Origin: Oscillospiraceae bacterium | GTDB taxonomy: Bacteria; Bacillota; Clostridia; Oscillospirales; Oscillospiraceae | Assembly (NCBI GenBank): GCA_017501805.1 | Contig: JAFVWG010000278.1 | Span: forward strand, 1 to 5,822 | Reading direction: 5' to 3' | DNA length: 5,822 nucleotides | Shown: piece by piece, positions 1 through 5,660 of the stretch | How positions within the stretch are numbered: position 1 is the first letter of the stretch | Layout of the letters: each line of letters opens with the position of its first letter | Program-made: the position numbers and the translations under genes | The notes under the pieces: generated by a model | Databases searched by the model: none | What the model was told of the DNA's origin: nothing | The model's input: only the letters and a program-made list of their open reading frames with translations

Positions 1-121
1 CAACTTACTTAAAAATTGTCCAAGGTGTTTCAACATGTTTCTCGTTGTTTAATTTACAAGGTACACGCTTTTGCCTCGATCGCCTTGCGGCTCTCTCGGC
101 GCGCCGCCGTAACTGGCGAGC
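1..121 (-). other. Probable rRNA operon leader with boxA-like element
   Basis: This non-coding stretch is what the leftward promoter would transcribe first. On the minus strand, bases 67-52 read GTGTACCTTGTAAATT and continue into AAACAACGAG. This resembles the boxA antitermination region of Firmicute rRNA leaders, which have the pattern CTTTGAAAACT followed by an A-rich run. The section nearer the promoter is GC-rich, with short palindromes at 98-105 and 116-125. The 16S start is not in the window, so the gene itself would begin to the left of base 1. The small open frames here have no ribosome binding site or recognisable product. The identification rests on resemblance plus the strong promoter. 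Confidence 0.55.
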
Positions 122-156
122 TCGCTTATATTAGCAAATCCAAAGCCCCTTGTCAA
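121..156 (-). promoter_or_regulatory. Strong sigma-A promoter, probably of an rRNA operon
   Basis: Read on the minus strand, the -35 box is TTGACA (bases 156-151) and the -10 box is TAATAT (133-128), with a spacer of exactly 17 nt. The -10 is preceded by TGC, giving an extended -10. Transcription should start near base 121 and run leftward. Immediately upstream (about 157-190) the minus strand is rich in A-tracts, which resembles an UP element. Perfect spacing, an extended -10, an UP-like region and a non-coding leader downstream are the usual signature of ribosomal RNA promoters in Firmicutes. The boxes are seen directly; the rRNA assignment is inferred because no rRNA sequence lies in the window. 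A tRNA cluster is the main alternative. Confidence 0.8.
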
Positions 157-299
157 CACCTTTTTTTCGTTTTTTTCAAAAATTTTTCGGTGCCTTTTTT
201 GCTCTCCTTCTTTTTTCAATTTCTCTTCCCCGAAAACGATTCGTATCGCGCACAAAGGCGGGATATCTCAAAGTTTTACTGCCGCGACGCAAAAAACAG

Positions 300-335
300 T
301 TGACTTTTTTCATGTGCAATAGTATATTCTGCGTG
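300..335 (+). promoter_or_regulatory. sigma-A promoter of the liv operon
   Basis: TTGACT at 300-305 and TATATT at 323-328 are separated by exactly 17 nt, close to the housekeeping consensus. An A-tract lies just upstream (291-296). Transcription should start near 335, giving a leader of about 138 nt before livK. It points away from the rRNA-type promoter at 121-156; the two -35 boxes are 143 nt apart. No T-box motif and no complete CodY-type operator were seen near it. Confidence 0.75.
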
Positions 336-336
336 T

Positions 337-353
337 GAGAACCTCGCGTTCTC
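337..353 (+). promoter_or_regulatory. Dyad/hairpin at the 5' end of the liv mRNA
   Basis: GAGAAC (337-342) and GTTCTC (348-353) form a perfect 6-bp inverted repeat around the 5-nt loop CTCGC. It starts within about two bases of the predicted transcription start. As RNA it would cap the 5' end and could protect the message from decay. As DNA it sits where a repressor operator could block the promoter. The dyad is directly visible; its role is a guess. Confidence 0.45.
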
Positions 354-441
354 CATTAAATATGAATTCGATCGCCGGTAAATGCGGTGACGGAAGCATA
401 CATTATTAAATATATGCGATCCGCCTTCTCCTTTGCCGACG

Positions 442-466
442 GGAGGAAAATTTAAACTGGAGGAAA
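442..466 (+). promoter_or_regulatory. Tandem Shine-Dalgarno region of livK
   Basis: GGAGGAAA occurs twice, at 442-449 and 459-466, 17 nt apart. The second copy is the working ribosome binding site: GGAGG ends 9 nt before the ATG at 473. The first copy has no ATG, GTG or TTG between it and that ATG, so it does not serve a separate small gene. It might act as a ribosome standby site or be a chance purine-rich duplication. Confidence 0.5.
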
Positions 467-472
467 CTCAAA

Positions 473-1648
473 ATGAAAAAGATCCTTGCTCTGACCCTGG
501 CTCTGTGCATGGTCCTGGCTCTCGCGGCCTGCGGCGCACAGACTCCCGCTACCGAAACCAATGACGGCACTGCTGCAGCCGGCGCTCTGAAGATCGGCGG
601 CATCGGCCCCATCACCGGCGCTGCTGCCATCTACGGCACCGCTGTTATGAACGGCGCACAGATCGCTGTTGACGAGATCAACGCCAAGGGCGGCCTGCAG
701 GTCGAACTGAACTTCCAGGACGACGAGCACGATGCCGAAAAGTCCGTCAACGCATACAACACCCTCGCTGACTGGGGCGCACAGATGATCTGCGGCGTCG
801 TCACCACGACCCCCTGCATCGCTGTTGCTGCCGAGGCGAACAAGGACCACGTGTTCATGCTCACCCCGTCCGCTTCCTCTCCGCTGGTCATCAGCGGCGA
901 CGGCTACAGCTACGACAACATCTTCCAGCTGTGCTTCTCCGACCCCAACCAGGGCTCCGCTTCCGCTCAGTACATTAAGGACAATGCTCTGGCCACCAAG
1001 GTCGCTGTGATCTACAACAACGCCGATGCATACTCCACCGGCATCTACCAGACCTTCAAGGAAAAGGCCGCTGAGGTTGGCCTGGAGATCGTCTCCGAGA
1101 CCACCTTCACCGACGACACCACCGACTTCTCCGTTCAGGTCGCCGACGCTCAGGCCAAGGGTGCCGAGCTGGTCTTCCTGCCCATCTACTACACGCCCGC
1201 TTCTCTGATCCTGAAGCAGGCTGCCTCCGTCGGCTACGCTCCGAAGTTCTTCGGCGTTGACGGCATGGACGGCATCCTCGGCCTCGAGGGCTTCGACACC
1301 ACGCTGGCCGAAGGCGTTATGCTGCTGACTCCGTTCTCCGCCGACGCAGAGGACGACCGCACCAAGGCTTTCGTTGCCAAGTATCAGGAACTGCACAACG
1401 AAGTTCCCAGCCAGTTCGCTGCTGACGGCTACGACGTTGTCTACGCTCTGTACGAGGCTGCTCTGGCCGCCGGTGTCACCGCCGAGACCACGCCCGCCGA
1501 GGCTTGCGATCTGCTCCGTGCCCAGTTCGTCGGCAGCTTCACCACCGACGGTCTGACCGGCGCCGGCATGACCTGGTCCGAGGACGGCACCGTCACCAAG
1601 GCTCCGCGCGCGGTTGTCATCCGCGACGGTGCTTACGTCGGCGCTTAA
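473..1648 (+). CDS. livK: Branched-chain amino acid ABC transporter, substrate-binding lipoprotein
   Basis: This 391-residue protein captures leucine, isoleucine, valine or related amino acids outside the membrane and delivers them to the LivHM channel. It opens with a lipoprotein signal: two lysines, a hydrophobic core and the lipobox LAAC, with Cys20 as the lipidated first residue. A short Thr/Ala-rich linker follows. The type 1 periplasmic-binding fold starts near residue 39 with LKIGGIGPITG and Y54, then GAQIAVDEINAKGG (61-74), both typical of the Peripla_BP_6 (HAAT) family. TPSASS (131-136) matches the ligand-loop region, and D263 or D266 in GVDGMDG could bind the amino group. The length is normal for a Gram-positive lipoprotein form. 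The start is set by the strong binding site at 459-463 and the signal peptide. Alanine is almost never coded by GCG here, unlike in the genes downstream, which fits high expression. Amides, aromatic amino acids or urea are possible alternative ligands. Confidence 0.95.
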   Translation: MKKILALTLALCMVLALAACGAQTPATETNDGTAAAGALKIGGIGPITGAAAIYGTAVMNGAQIAVDEINAKGGLQVELNFQDDEHDAEKSVNAYNTLADWGAQMICGVVTTTPCIAVAAEANKDHVFMLTPSASSPLVISGDGYSYDNIFQLCFSDPNQGSASAQYIKDNALATKVAVIYNNADAYSTGIYQTFKEKAAEVGLEIVSETTFTDDTTDFSVQVADAQAKGAELVFLPIYYTPASLILKQAASVGYAPKFFGVDGMDGILGLEGFDTTLAEGVMLLTPFSADAEDDRTKAFVAKYQELHNEVPSQFAADGYDVVYALYEAALAAGVTAETTPAEACDLLRAQFVGSFTTDGLTGAGMTWSEDGTVTKAPRAVVIRDGAYVGA

Positions 1649-1694
1649 TCGAACAGTCAACGATTTAAAATCTACTCAAGGATTTCCATACTGA

Positions 1695-1722
1695 AAATGG
1701 GGATGCTTCGGCATCCCCATTT
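1695..1722 (+). promoter_or_regulatory. Intercistronic UUCG hairpin between livK and livH
   Basis: Bases 1695-1706 and 1711-1722 form a perfect 12-bp stem closed by C(TTCG)G, an exceptionally stable tetraloop. The stem is GC-rich at the loop end with an A-T base. The sequence after it (CGGCATCTCTTCGG) lacks the run of U needed for an efficient intrinsic terminator. The likely role is to protect the 3' end of livK mRNA or cause partial termination, so that binding protein exceeds channel and ATPase subunits. Gaps with such hairpins are common after binding-protein genes in ABC operons. A leaky terminator is the main alternative. A small palindrome, ATCCG-TAA-CGGAT (1744-1756), lies between it and the livH ribosome binding site (AGAGAGG, 1760-1766). 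Confidence 0.8.
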
Positions 1723-1773
1723 CGGCATCTCTTCGGAACGGAGATCCGTAACGGATAGAAGAGAGGATAAACT

Positions 1774-2655
1774 ATGCAATTTCTGAACTCTGTCATCAGC
1801 GGGCTGAGTCTCGGAAGCGTCTACGCCATCATCGCGCTCGGTTACACGATGGTCTACGGCATTGCGAAAATGCTGAACTTCGCGCACGGCGACGTCATCA
1901 TGGTCGGCGGATATATCAGTTTCTGCGCGATGCAGTACTGGGGCTTCCCGCCGGTTCTCGGCATTCTTGCCGCCGTCGCGGTCTGCACGCTGCTCGGCAT
2001 CGTGATCGAGGGGCTTGCCTACCGTCCGCTGCGTTCGGCGCCGTCGCTTGCCGTTCTGATCACCGCGATCGGCGTTTCCTACTTCCTGCAGAACGCCGCA
2101 CTGCTGATCTGGGGTTCCAACCCCAAGAGCTACAACTCTGCCATCGGCATCCCCGCGATCAAGCTGTTTGACGGTCAGGTGACCGTCACCGGCGAAGCGC
2201 TTGCGACGATCGTCACCTGCGTGATCATTATGATCGTGCTGACCATCTTCACCTCGCGCACGAAAACGGGCCGCGCGATGCGCGCCGTGTCGGAAGACCG
2301 CGGAGCCGCGCAGCTTATGGGCGTCAATGTCAATATGACCATTTCCGTGACCTTCGCCATCGGCTCTGCGCTGGCGGCGATCGCAGGCGTGCTCTACTGC
2401 TCGACCTACCCGACCCTGATGCCCACGACAGGCTCTCTGCCCGGCATCAAGGCGTTCACCGCGGCAGTCTTCGGCGGCATCGGCTCGATCCCGGGCGCGA
2501 TGCTCGGCGGCATTATGCTGGGTCTCATTGAGATCTTCGGCAGAGCCTACATCTCCATGCAGCTGTCGGACGCGCTCGTGTTCGCCGTGCTGATCATCGT
2601 TCTGCTTGTGAAGCCCTCGGGACTTCTCGGCAAGCAGATCCGTGAGAAAGTTTGA
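1774..2655 (+). CDS. livH: Branched-chain amino acid ABC transporter permease LivH
   Basis: This 293-residue protein is strongly hydrophobic and is one of the two membrane subunits that form the amino acid pathway. The N-terminal region carries the family pattern GLSLGSVYAIIALGYTMVYG (10-29), followed by LNFAHGD (34-40). The cytoplasmic coupling loop that contacts the ATPases is SEDRGAAQLMGVN, with E174 to N185 as its core. The glycine-rich FGGIGSIPGAMLGG stretch in the C-terminal third is also characteristic. The length agrees with the usual size of about 290-310 residues. The start follows AGAGAGG with a 7-nt spacer. It pairs with LivM, whose gene starts 9 nt after the livH stop. Nothing is truncated or broken. 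Confidence 0.96.
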   Translation: MQFLNSVISGLSLGSVYAIIALGYTMVYGIAKMLNFAHGDVIMVGGYISFCAMQYWGFPPVLGILAAVAVCTLLGIVIEGLAYRPLRSAPSLAVLITAIGVSYFLQNAALLIWGSNPKSYNSAIGIPAIKLFDGQVTVTGEALATIVTCVIIMIVLTIFTSRTKTGRAMRAVSEDRGAAQLMGVNVNMTISVTFAIGSALAAIAGVLYCSTYPTLMPTTGSLPGIKAFTAAVFGGIGSIPGAMLGGIMLGLIEIFGRAYISMQLSDALVFAVLIIVLLVKPSGLLGKQIREKV

Positions 2656-2664
2656 GGTGGCAGT

Positions 2665-3738
2665 ATGAAGACACTCTCCAAAAACACCAAAAACAATCTC
2701 CTGACCTACGCGCTCGTCATCGTGGCGTATGTCGTCCTGCAGTCGATGCAGGCCGCGGGCGCGCTGAGCCGTTCCTTCTCGGGACAGCTCGTTCCCATCT
2801 GCGTCTACATCTCCCTCGCCATCTCCCTGAACCTGGTCGTCGGTGTCTCCGGCGAGCTGAGTCTGGGTCACGCGGGCTTTATGAGCGTCGGCGCGTTCTC
2901 CGGCGTCATCGTCGCCGTCTGCCTGAAGAACGCCGTTGCAAACGATGTTCTCCGCCTCATCTGCGGAATGCTCGGCGGCGCTGCTGTGGCAGCCTTCGCG
3001 GGCTTCCTGATCGGCATCCCGGTCCTGCGTCTGCGCGGCGACTATCTCGCCATCGTGACGCTCGCCTTCGGCGAGATCATCAAGAACGTCGTCAACATCC
3101 TTTACGTCGGCGTTGACGCAAAGGGTCTGCACGTCAGCACCGTCAGCACCGATGCGCTCGGTCTTGTCGACGGCACGGTCATTATGAACGGCCCGATGGG
3201 CGCGACCGGCGTGCCGCAGCTCTCCTCGTTCTTTATGGGCTTTGTGCTGATTATGGTCACGCTGTTCATCGTGCTGAGCATCATCGGCAGCCGCCAGGGA
3301 CGCGCGATCATGGCGGCGCGCGACAACCGCATCGCAGCGGAGTCCGTCGGCATCTCCGTCAGCCGCTGCAAGCTGACCGCGTTCGTGATCTCCGCCGCGC
3401 TGGCGGGTATGGCGGGTGCGCTCTACGCAATGAACTACTCCACGGTGGCGGCGAAGAAGTTCGACTTCAACACCTCCATCCTCGTGCTTGTCTTCGTCGT
3501 GCTCGGCGGTATGGGCAACATTCGCGGCGGCATCATTGCCGCGGCGGTCCTCACGGTTCTTCCGGAGCTTCTGCGCTCGATGCAGGATTACCGTATGCTC
3601 GTCTATGCGATCGTGCTGATCCTCGTTATGCTCGGCAGAAACAACGCGACGCTCAAGAACAATCTCTCCCGCCTCGTAAAGCCGCTGACCGGACTCTTCC
3701 GCAAGGGCGCGGCAGCCAACGGAAAGGAGGGCGACTAA
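2665..3738 (+). CDS. livM: Branched-chain amino acid ABC transporter permease LivM
   Basis: This 357-residue protein is the second membrane subunit, forming a heterodimeric channel with LivH. A short basic, Asn-rich N terminus is followed by a membrane segment (about 12-26) and then the signature GVSGELSLGHAGF (60-72), which is diagnostic of LivM. Further family marks are LRGDYLAIVTLAFGEI in the middle and the coupling loop AARDNRIAAESVGI (217-230). The motif VLGGMGNIRGG falls in the C-terminal third. The C terminus ends in a Lys/Arg-rich cytoplasmic tail, and the coding sequence of that tail includes the ribosome binding site for livG. Translation probably starts at ATG 2665 after GAGGTG (2654-2659), which overlaps the livH stop codon and suggests coupled translation. 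An upstream reading from 2652 is in a different frame and is not a gene. Confidence 0.96.
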   Translation: MKTLSKNTKNNLLTYALVIVAYVVLQSMQAAGALSRSFSGQLVPICVYISLAISLNLVVGVSGELSLGHAGFMSVGAFSGVIVAVCLKNAVANDVLRLICGMLGGAAVAAFAGFLIGIPVLRLRGDYLAIVTLAFGEIIKNVVNILYVGVDAKGLHVSTVSTDALGLVDGTVIMNGPMGATGVPQLSSFFMGFVLIMVTLFIVLSIIGSRQGRAIMAARDNRIAAESVGISVSRCKLTAFVISAALAGMAGALYAMNYSTVAAKKFDFNTSILVLVFVVLGGMGNIRGGIIAAAVLTVLPELLRSMQDYRMLVYAIVLILVMLGRNNATLKNNLSRLVKPLTGLFRKGAAANGKEGD

Positions 3739-3739
3739 G

Positions 3740-4516
3740 ATGGCAAACGTCGTACTGAAAACCGATAAGCTCGGTATTGACTTCGGCGGTCTGTCCGCCG
3801 TGAGCGACTTCAGTCTCACGGTCCACGAAAAGGAGATCGCGGGTCTGATCGGACCGAACGGCGCCGGCAAGACCACGCTCTTCAACCTCCTCACGAACGT
3901 CTACACGCCCACGCGCGGCTCTATTGAGCTCGCCGGCAAGCCCACCCACGGCAAGTCCACGGCGCAGCTCAACCACATGGGCATCGCCCGTACCTTCCAG
4001 AACATCCGTCTGTTCAAGGACCTCACCGTTCTGGAAAACGTCCTCGTCGGACTCGACCGCAAGATCCGCTACTCTCTGCCCACCGCCATCGCGCATCTGC
4101 CCGCATTCTTCCGCCAGGAAAAGCTGGCGCGTGAGCGTGCGCTGGAGCTGCTTTCGATCTTCCATATGGAAGGCATGGCAAACGACAAGGCGGGCAGCCT
4201 CCCCTACGGTGCACAGCGCCGTCTGGAGATCGTCCGTGCGCTTGCGACCGATCCCTGCATCCTGCTTCTCGACGAGCCTGCGGCGGGCATGAACCCCTCG
4301 GAGACCGCGGAGCTGATGGAAAACATCCGCAAGATCCGCGACACCTTCGGCATCGCCATCCTGCTCATCGAGCACGATATGAAGCTCGTTATGGGCATCT
4401 GCGAGAACATCACCGTTATGAGCTTCGGCAAGGTCATCGCACGGGGAACGCCGGAAGAGATCCGCACCAACCCCGTCGTGATCGAAGCCTACCTCGGCAA
4501 GAAGGAGGGGAAGTAA
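3740..4516 (+). CDS. livG: Branched-chain amino acid ABC transporter ATPase LivG
   Basis: This 258-residue protein is one of the two cytoplasmic ATPases that hydrolyse ATP to drive uptake through LivHM. All nucleotide-binding motifs are present in order: Walker A GPNGAGKTT (38-46), Q-loop Gln87 in ARTFQNIRLF, ABC signature LPYGAQRR (154-161), Walker B ILLLDEP (174-180) with catalytic Glu179, and the switch His212 in LIEHDM. The signature has Pro where generic ABC proteins have Ser; variation at this position is normal for LivG (E. coli LivG has Ala). The AAGMNP stretch after Walker B and the YLGKKEGK end are also typical of LivG. The start follows AAGGAGG (3724-3730) inside the end of livM, only 1 nt after its stop, so the two are likely translationally coupled. 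Confidence 0.97.
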   Translation: MANVVLKTDKLGIDFGGLSAVSDFSLTVHEKEIAGLIGPNGAGKTTLFNLLTNVYTPTRGSIELAGKPTHGKSTAQLNHMGIARTFQNIRLFKDLTVLENVLVGLDRKIRYSLPTAIAHLPAFFRQEKLARERALELLSIFHMEGMANDKAGSLPYGAQRRLEIVRALATDPCILLLDEPAAGMNPSETAELMENIRKIRDTFGIAILLIEHDMKLVMGICENITVMSFGKVIARGTPEEIRTNPVVIEAYLGKKEGK

Positions 4517-4517
4517 T

Positions 4518-5234
4518 ATGTCTGAAAAAACCATCCTCTCCGTAAAGGACGTCAACGTCTACTACGGTCCGATCCACGCCGTCAAGGACATCTCCTTCGA
4601 CGTCAAGGAGGGCGAGATCGTCTCCCTCGTCGGCGCAAACGGCGCGGGCAAGTCGACCACGCTTGCGACGGTCAGCGGTCTGCTCCGCAGCAAGACCGGC
4701 TCGATCGAATTTATGGGCGAGAGCATCTTCTCCACGCCCGCGCACAAGATCGTTGCCAAGGGTCTGTGCCACGTGCCGGAAGGCAGACGCATCTTCCAGC
4801 AGCTCACGGTCGAGGAAAACCTCGAGCTGGGCGCATACGTCCGCGGACGCGACGGCATCCCCGCTTCCAAGGAGCTGGTCTTTGAGCAGTTCCCGCGGCT
4901 CAAGGAGCGCCGCCGCCAGCAGGCGGGCACGCTCTCCGGCGGCGAGCAGCAGATGCTCGCTATGGGACGCGGCCTGATGTGCAACCCCAAGCTGATGATG
5001 CTGGACGAGCCCTCCATGGGTCTTGCTCCGATCCTCGTCGAGCAGATCTTCGAGATCATCCAGACGCTGCATAAGAGCGGCGTCACCATCCTCCTCGTGG
5101 AGCAGAACGCGCAGATGGCGCTCTCCATCGCAAACCGCGCCTACGTTCTGGAAACGGGCCGCATCACCATGAGCGGCGATGCACACGAGCTGATGAACGA
5201 TGACCGTGTCCGCAGCGCCTACCTCGGCGGCTGA
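4518..5234 (+). CDS. livF: Branched-chain amino acid ABC transporter ATPase LivF
   Basis: This 238-residue protein is the partner ATPase of LivG and completes the transporter. Motifs in order are Walker A GANGAGKST (39-47), VPEGRRIF (86-93) at the Q-loop, signature LSGGEQQ (139-145), Walker B KLMMLDEP (158-165) with catalytic Glu164, SMGLAP (166-171), and VEQNA (194-198). Two positions differ from generic ABC ATPases: Glu88 replaces the Q-loop Gln and Gln196 replaces the switch His. Both are usual for LivF, so they mark the family and are not defects. The length is typical at about 235-240 residues. The ribosome binding site AAGGAGG (4502-4508) lies within the end of livG, and the ATG follows the livG stop after 1 nt. 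A terminator follows within 20 nt, so livF is the last gene of the operon. Confidence 0.97.
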   Translation: MSEKTILSVKDVNVYYGPIHAVKDISFDVKEGEIVSLVGANGAGKSTTLATVSGLLRSKTGSIEFMGESIFSTPAHKIVAKGLCHVPEGRRIFQQLTVEENLELGAYVRGRDGIPASKELVFEQFPRLKERRRQQAGTLSGGEQQMLAMGRGLMCNPKLMMLDEPSMGLAPILVEQIFEIIQTLHKSGVTILLVEQNAQMALSIANRAYVLETGRITMSGDAHELMNDDRVRSAYLGG

Positions 5235-5250
5235 CACAACAATAACAAGC

Positions 5251-5291
5251 ACCCGGTGCGACCGTTCGGCGCACCGGGTTTGTCTTTCTTC
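5251..5291 (+). terminator. Intrinsic terminator of the liv operon
   Basis: ACCCGGTGCG (5251-5260) pairs perfectly with CGCACCGGGT (5270-5279), giving a 10-bp GC-rich stem around a 9-nt loop. The stem is followed by the U-rich run TTGTCTTTCTT (5280-5290). It begins 16 nt after the livF stop codon, which is the expected place for operon termination. The opposite strand lacks a comparable T-tract, so termination is probably one-directional. Confidence 0.88.
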
Positions 5292-5322
5292 GCGCAGGTG
5301 TCAAGCTTCCTCCGCGCCAAAG

Positions 5323-5359
5323 GCTCCTTTGTGCAAAAGGAGCTGTCTGCGAAGCAGAC
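5323..5359. repeat. Double-hairpin repeat unit
   Basis: Two hairpins lie almost back to back. The first pairs GCTCCTTT (5323-5330) with AAAGGAGC (5336-5343) over loop GTGCA. The second pairs GTCTGC (5345-5350) with GCAGAC (5354-5359) over loop GAA. The unit runs directly into the first copy of the 23-nt direct repeat at 5359-5381. No terminator-like T-tract follows in either direction. Confidence 0.7.
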
Positions 5360-5381
5360 TGAGGAATTGTCCATCCAATCG
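5359..5381 (+). repeat. Direct repeat, copy 1 (23 nt)
   Basis: The pattern CTGAGGRATYGTCCATCC followed by AATCG occurs here and again at 5593-5615, matching at 21 of 23 positions. The two differences are A to G and T to C transitions. Here it follows the double hairpin and leads into the small hairpin GCCGC-AAA-GCGGC (5381-5393). Confidence 0.75.
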
Positions 5382-5404
5382 CCGCAAAGCGGCAACAGGA
5401 AAGC

Positions 5405-5423
5405 GGACGAGCAATGCTCGTCC
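5405..5423 (-). repeat. GTAGGG-type hairpin, minus orientation
   Basis: GGACGAGC (5405-5412) pairs with GCTCGTCC (5416-5423) over a 3-nt loop. Read on the minus strand, the unit begins GTAGGG (5426-5421) and ends CCGC, with loop ATT. It shares this frame with the unit at 5531-5549 in the opposite orientation. Confidence 0.8.
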
Positions 5424-5474
5424 CTACCGCACAGCCACAGAATTTCTGCGCAGCGTGATTCGGAAAGAATGTAG

Positions 5475-5496
5475 GGGAGGGTCTCCGCGCCCTCCC
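5475..5496 (+). repeat. GTAGGG-type hairpin, long-loop variant
   Basis: GGGAGGG (5475-5481) pairs with CCCTCCC (5490-5496) over an 8-nt loop. It is introduced by GTAGGG at 5471-5476 and followed by GC, so it has the same outer frame as the two neighbouring units but a different stem and loop. Confidence 0.7.
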
Positions 5497-5530
5497 GCTC
5501 CGCTGCAGCAATTCCCTTCCGCCGCCGTAG

Positions 5531-5549
5531 GGATGGGCATTGCCCATCC
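5531..5549 (+). repeat. GTAGGG-type hairpin, plus orientation
   Basis: GGATGGGC (5531-5538) pairs with GCCCATCC (5542-5549) over loop ATT. GTAGGG begins at 5527 and CCGC closes the unit at 5551. It differs from the minus-oriented copy at 5405-5423 by two complete base-pair swaps in the stem, while loop and flanks are unchanged. Confidence 0.8.
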
Positions 5550-5592
5550 GCCTGCCGAAGCAGTATCTCCATCTGTGCCGCAAGCGGCTTGC

Positions 5593-5615
5593 CTGAGGGA
5601 TCGTCCATCCAATCG
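5593..5615 (+). repeat. Direct repeat, copy 2 (23 nt)
   Basis: This is the second copy of the 23-nt element at 5359-5381, in the same orientation and 234 nt downstream. It is preceded by GCCGCAAGCGGC (5577-5588), a weak palindrome. The double hairpin seen before copy 1 is not clearly present, so this copy looks like a degenerate or partial unit. Confidence 0.7.
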
Positions 5616-5660
5616 TCGTTCTCCTCGTTGCCCGCTCTGATCCGGGGTTGTCTCTGTATC

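Larger units (their letters stand above)
5292..5660. repeat. Gene-free composite palindromic repeat region
   Basis: This interval between the liv terminator and the right-hand control region holds no credible gene. Open frames cross it on both strands but have no ribosome binding site, no recognisable domain and compositions dictated by the repeats. It contains a chain of short inverted repeats: 5323-5343, 5345-5359, 5381-5393, 5405-5423, 5475-5496, 5531-5549 and a weaker one at 5577-5588. It also contains a 23-nt direct repeat. The style matches palindromic intergenic elements that I recall as abundant in gut Clostridia, but I cannot name the family from sequence alone. Confidence 0.75.

Noticed and set aside
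170..195. CodY-like operator (AATTTTCNGAAAATT) upstream of livK, since CodY often controls such operons
   Set aside because: The best match on the minus strand has about four mismatches within a simple A/T-tract better explained as an UP element. A GAAAATT half-site at 446-452 has no partner half.
16..338. Short open frames in the left intergenic region
   Set aside because: They overlap both divergent promoters and the T-rich UP region, lack ribosome binding sites, and encode Phe-rich or basic low-complexity peptides.
335..472. T-box or other riboswitch in the livK leader
   Set aside because: The leader is too short and lacks the conserved T-box antiterminator sequence. No terminator hairpin with a U-tract precedes the start codon.
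452..1660. A 402-codon open frame on the minus strand antisense to livK
   Set aside because: It mirrors livK almost exactly, is Gly/Val/Asp-rich without motifs, and has no convincing start region. It results from the strong codon bias of livK.
1672..3894. A 740-codon open frame on the minus strand antisense to livH and livM
   Set aside because: It is a shadow of the GC-rich codon positions of livH/livM. The translation is low-complexity and rich in His, Asp, Arg and Glu, with no recognisable domain, while the + strand genes have all family motifs.
3653..5252. Two long minus-strand frames antisense to livG and livF
   Set aside because: They are antisense shadows of two ABC ATPase genes with complete motif sets, and their translations show no domain.
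5292..5660. CRISPR array
   Set aside because: The repeats are of several types, in mixed orientation and unevenly spaced. There are no regular repeat-spacer units and no cas genes.
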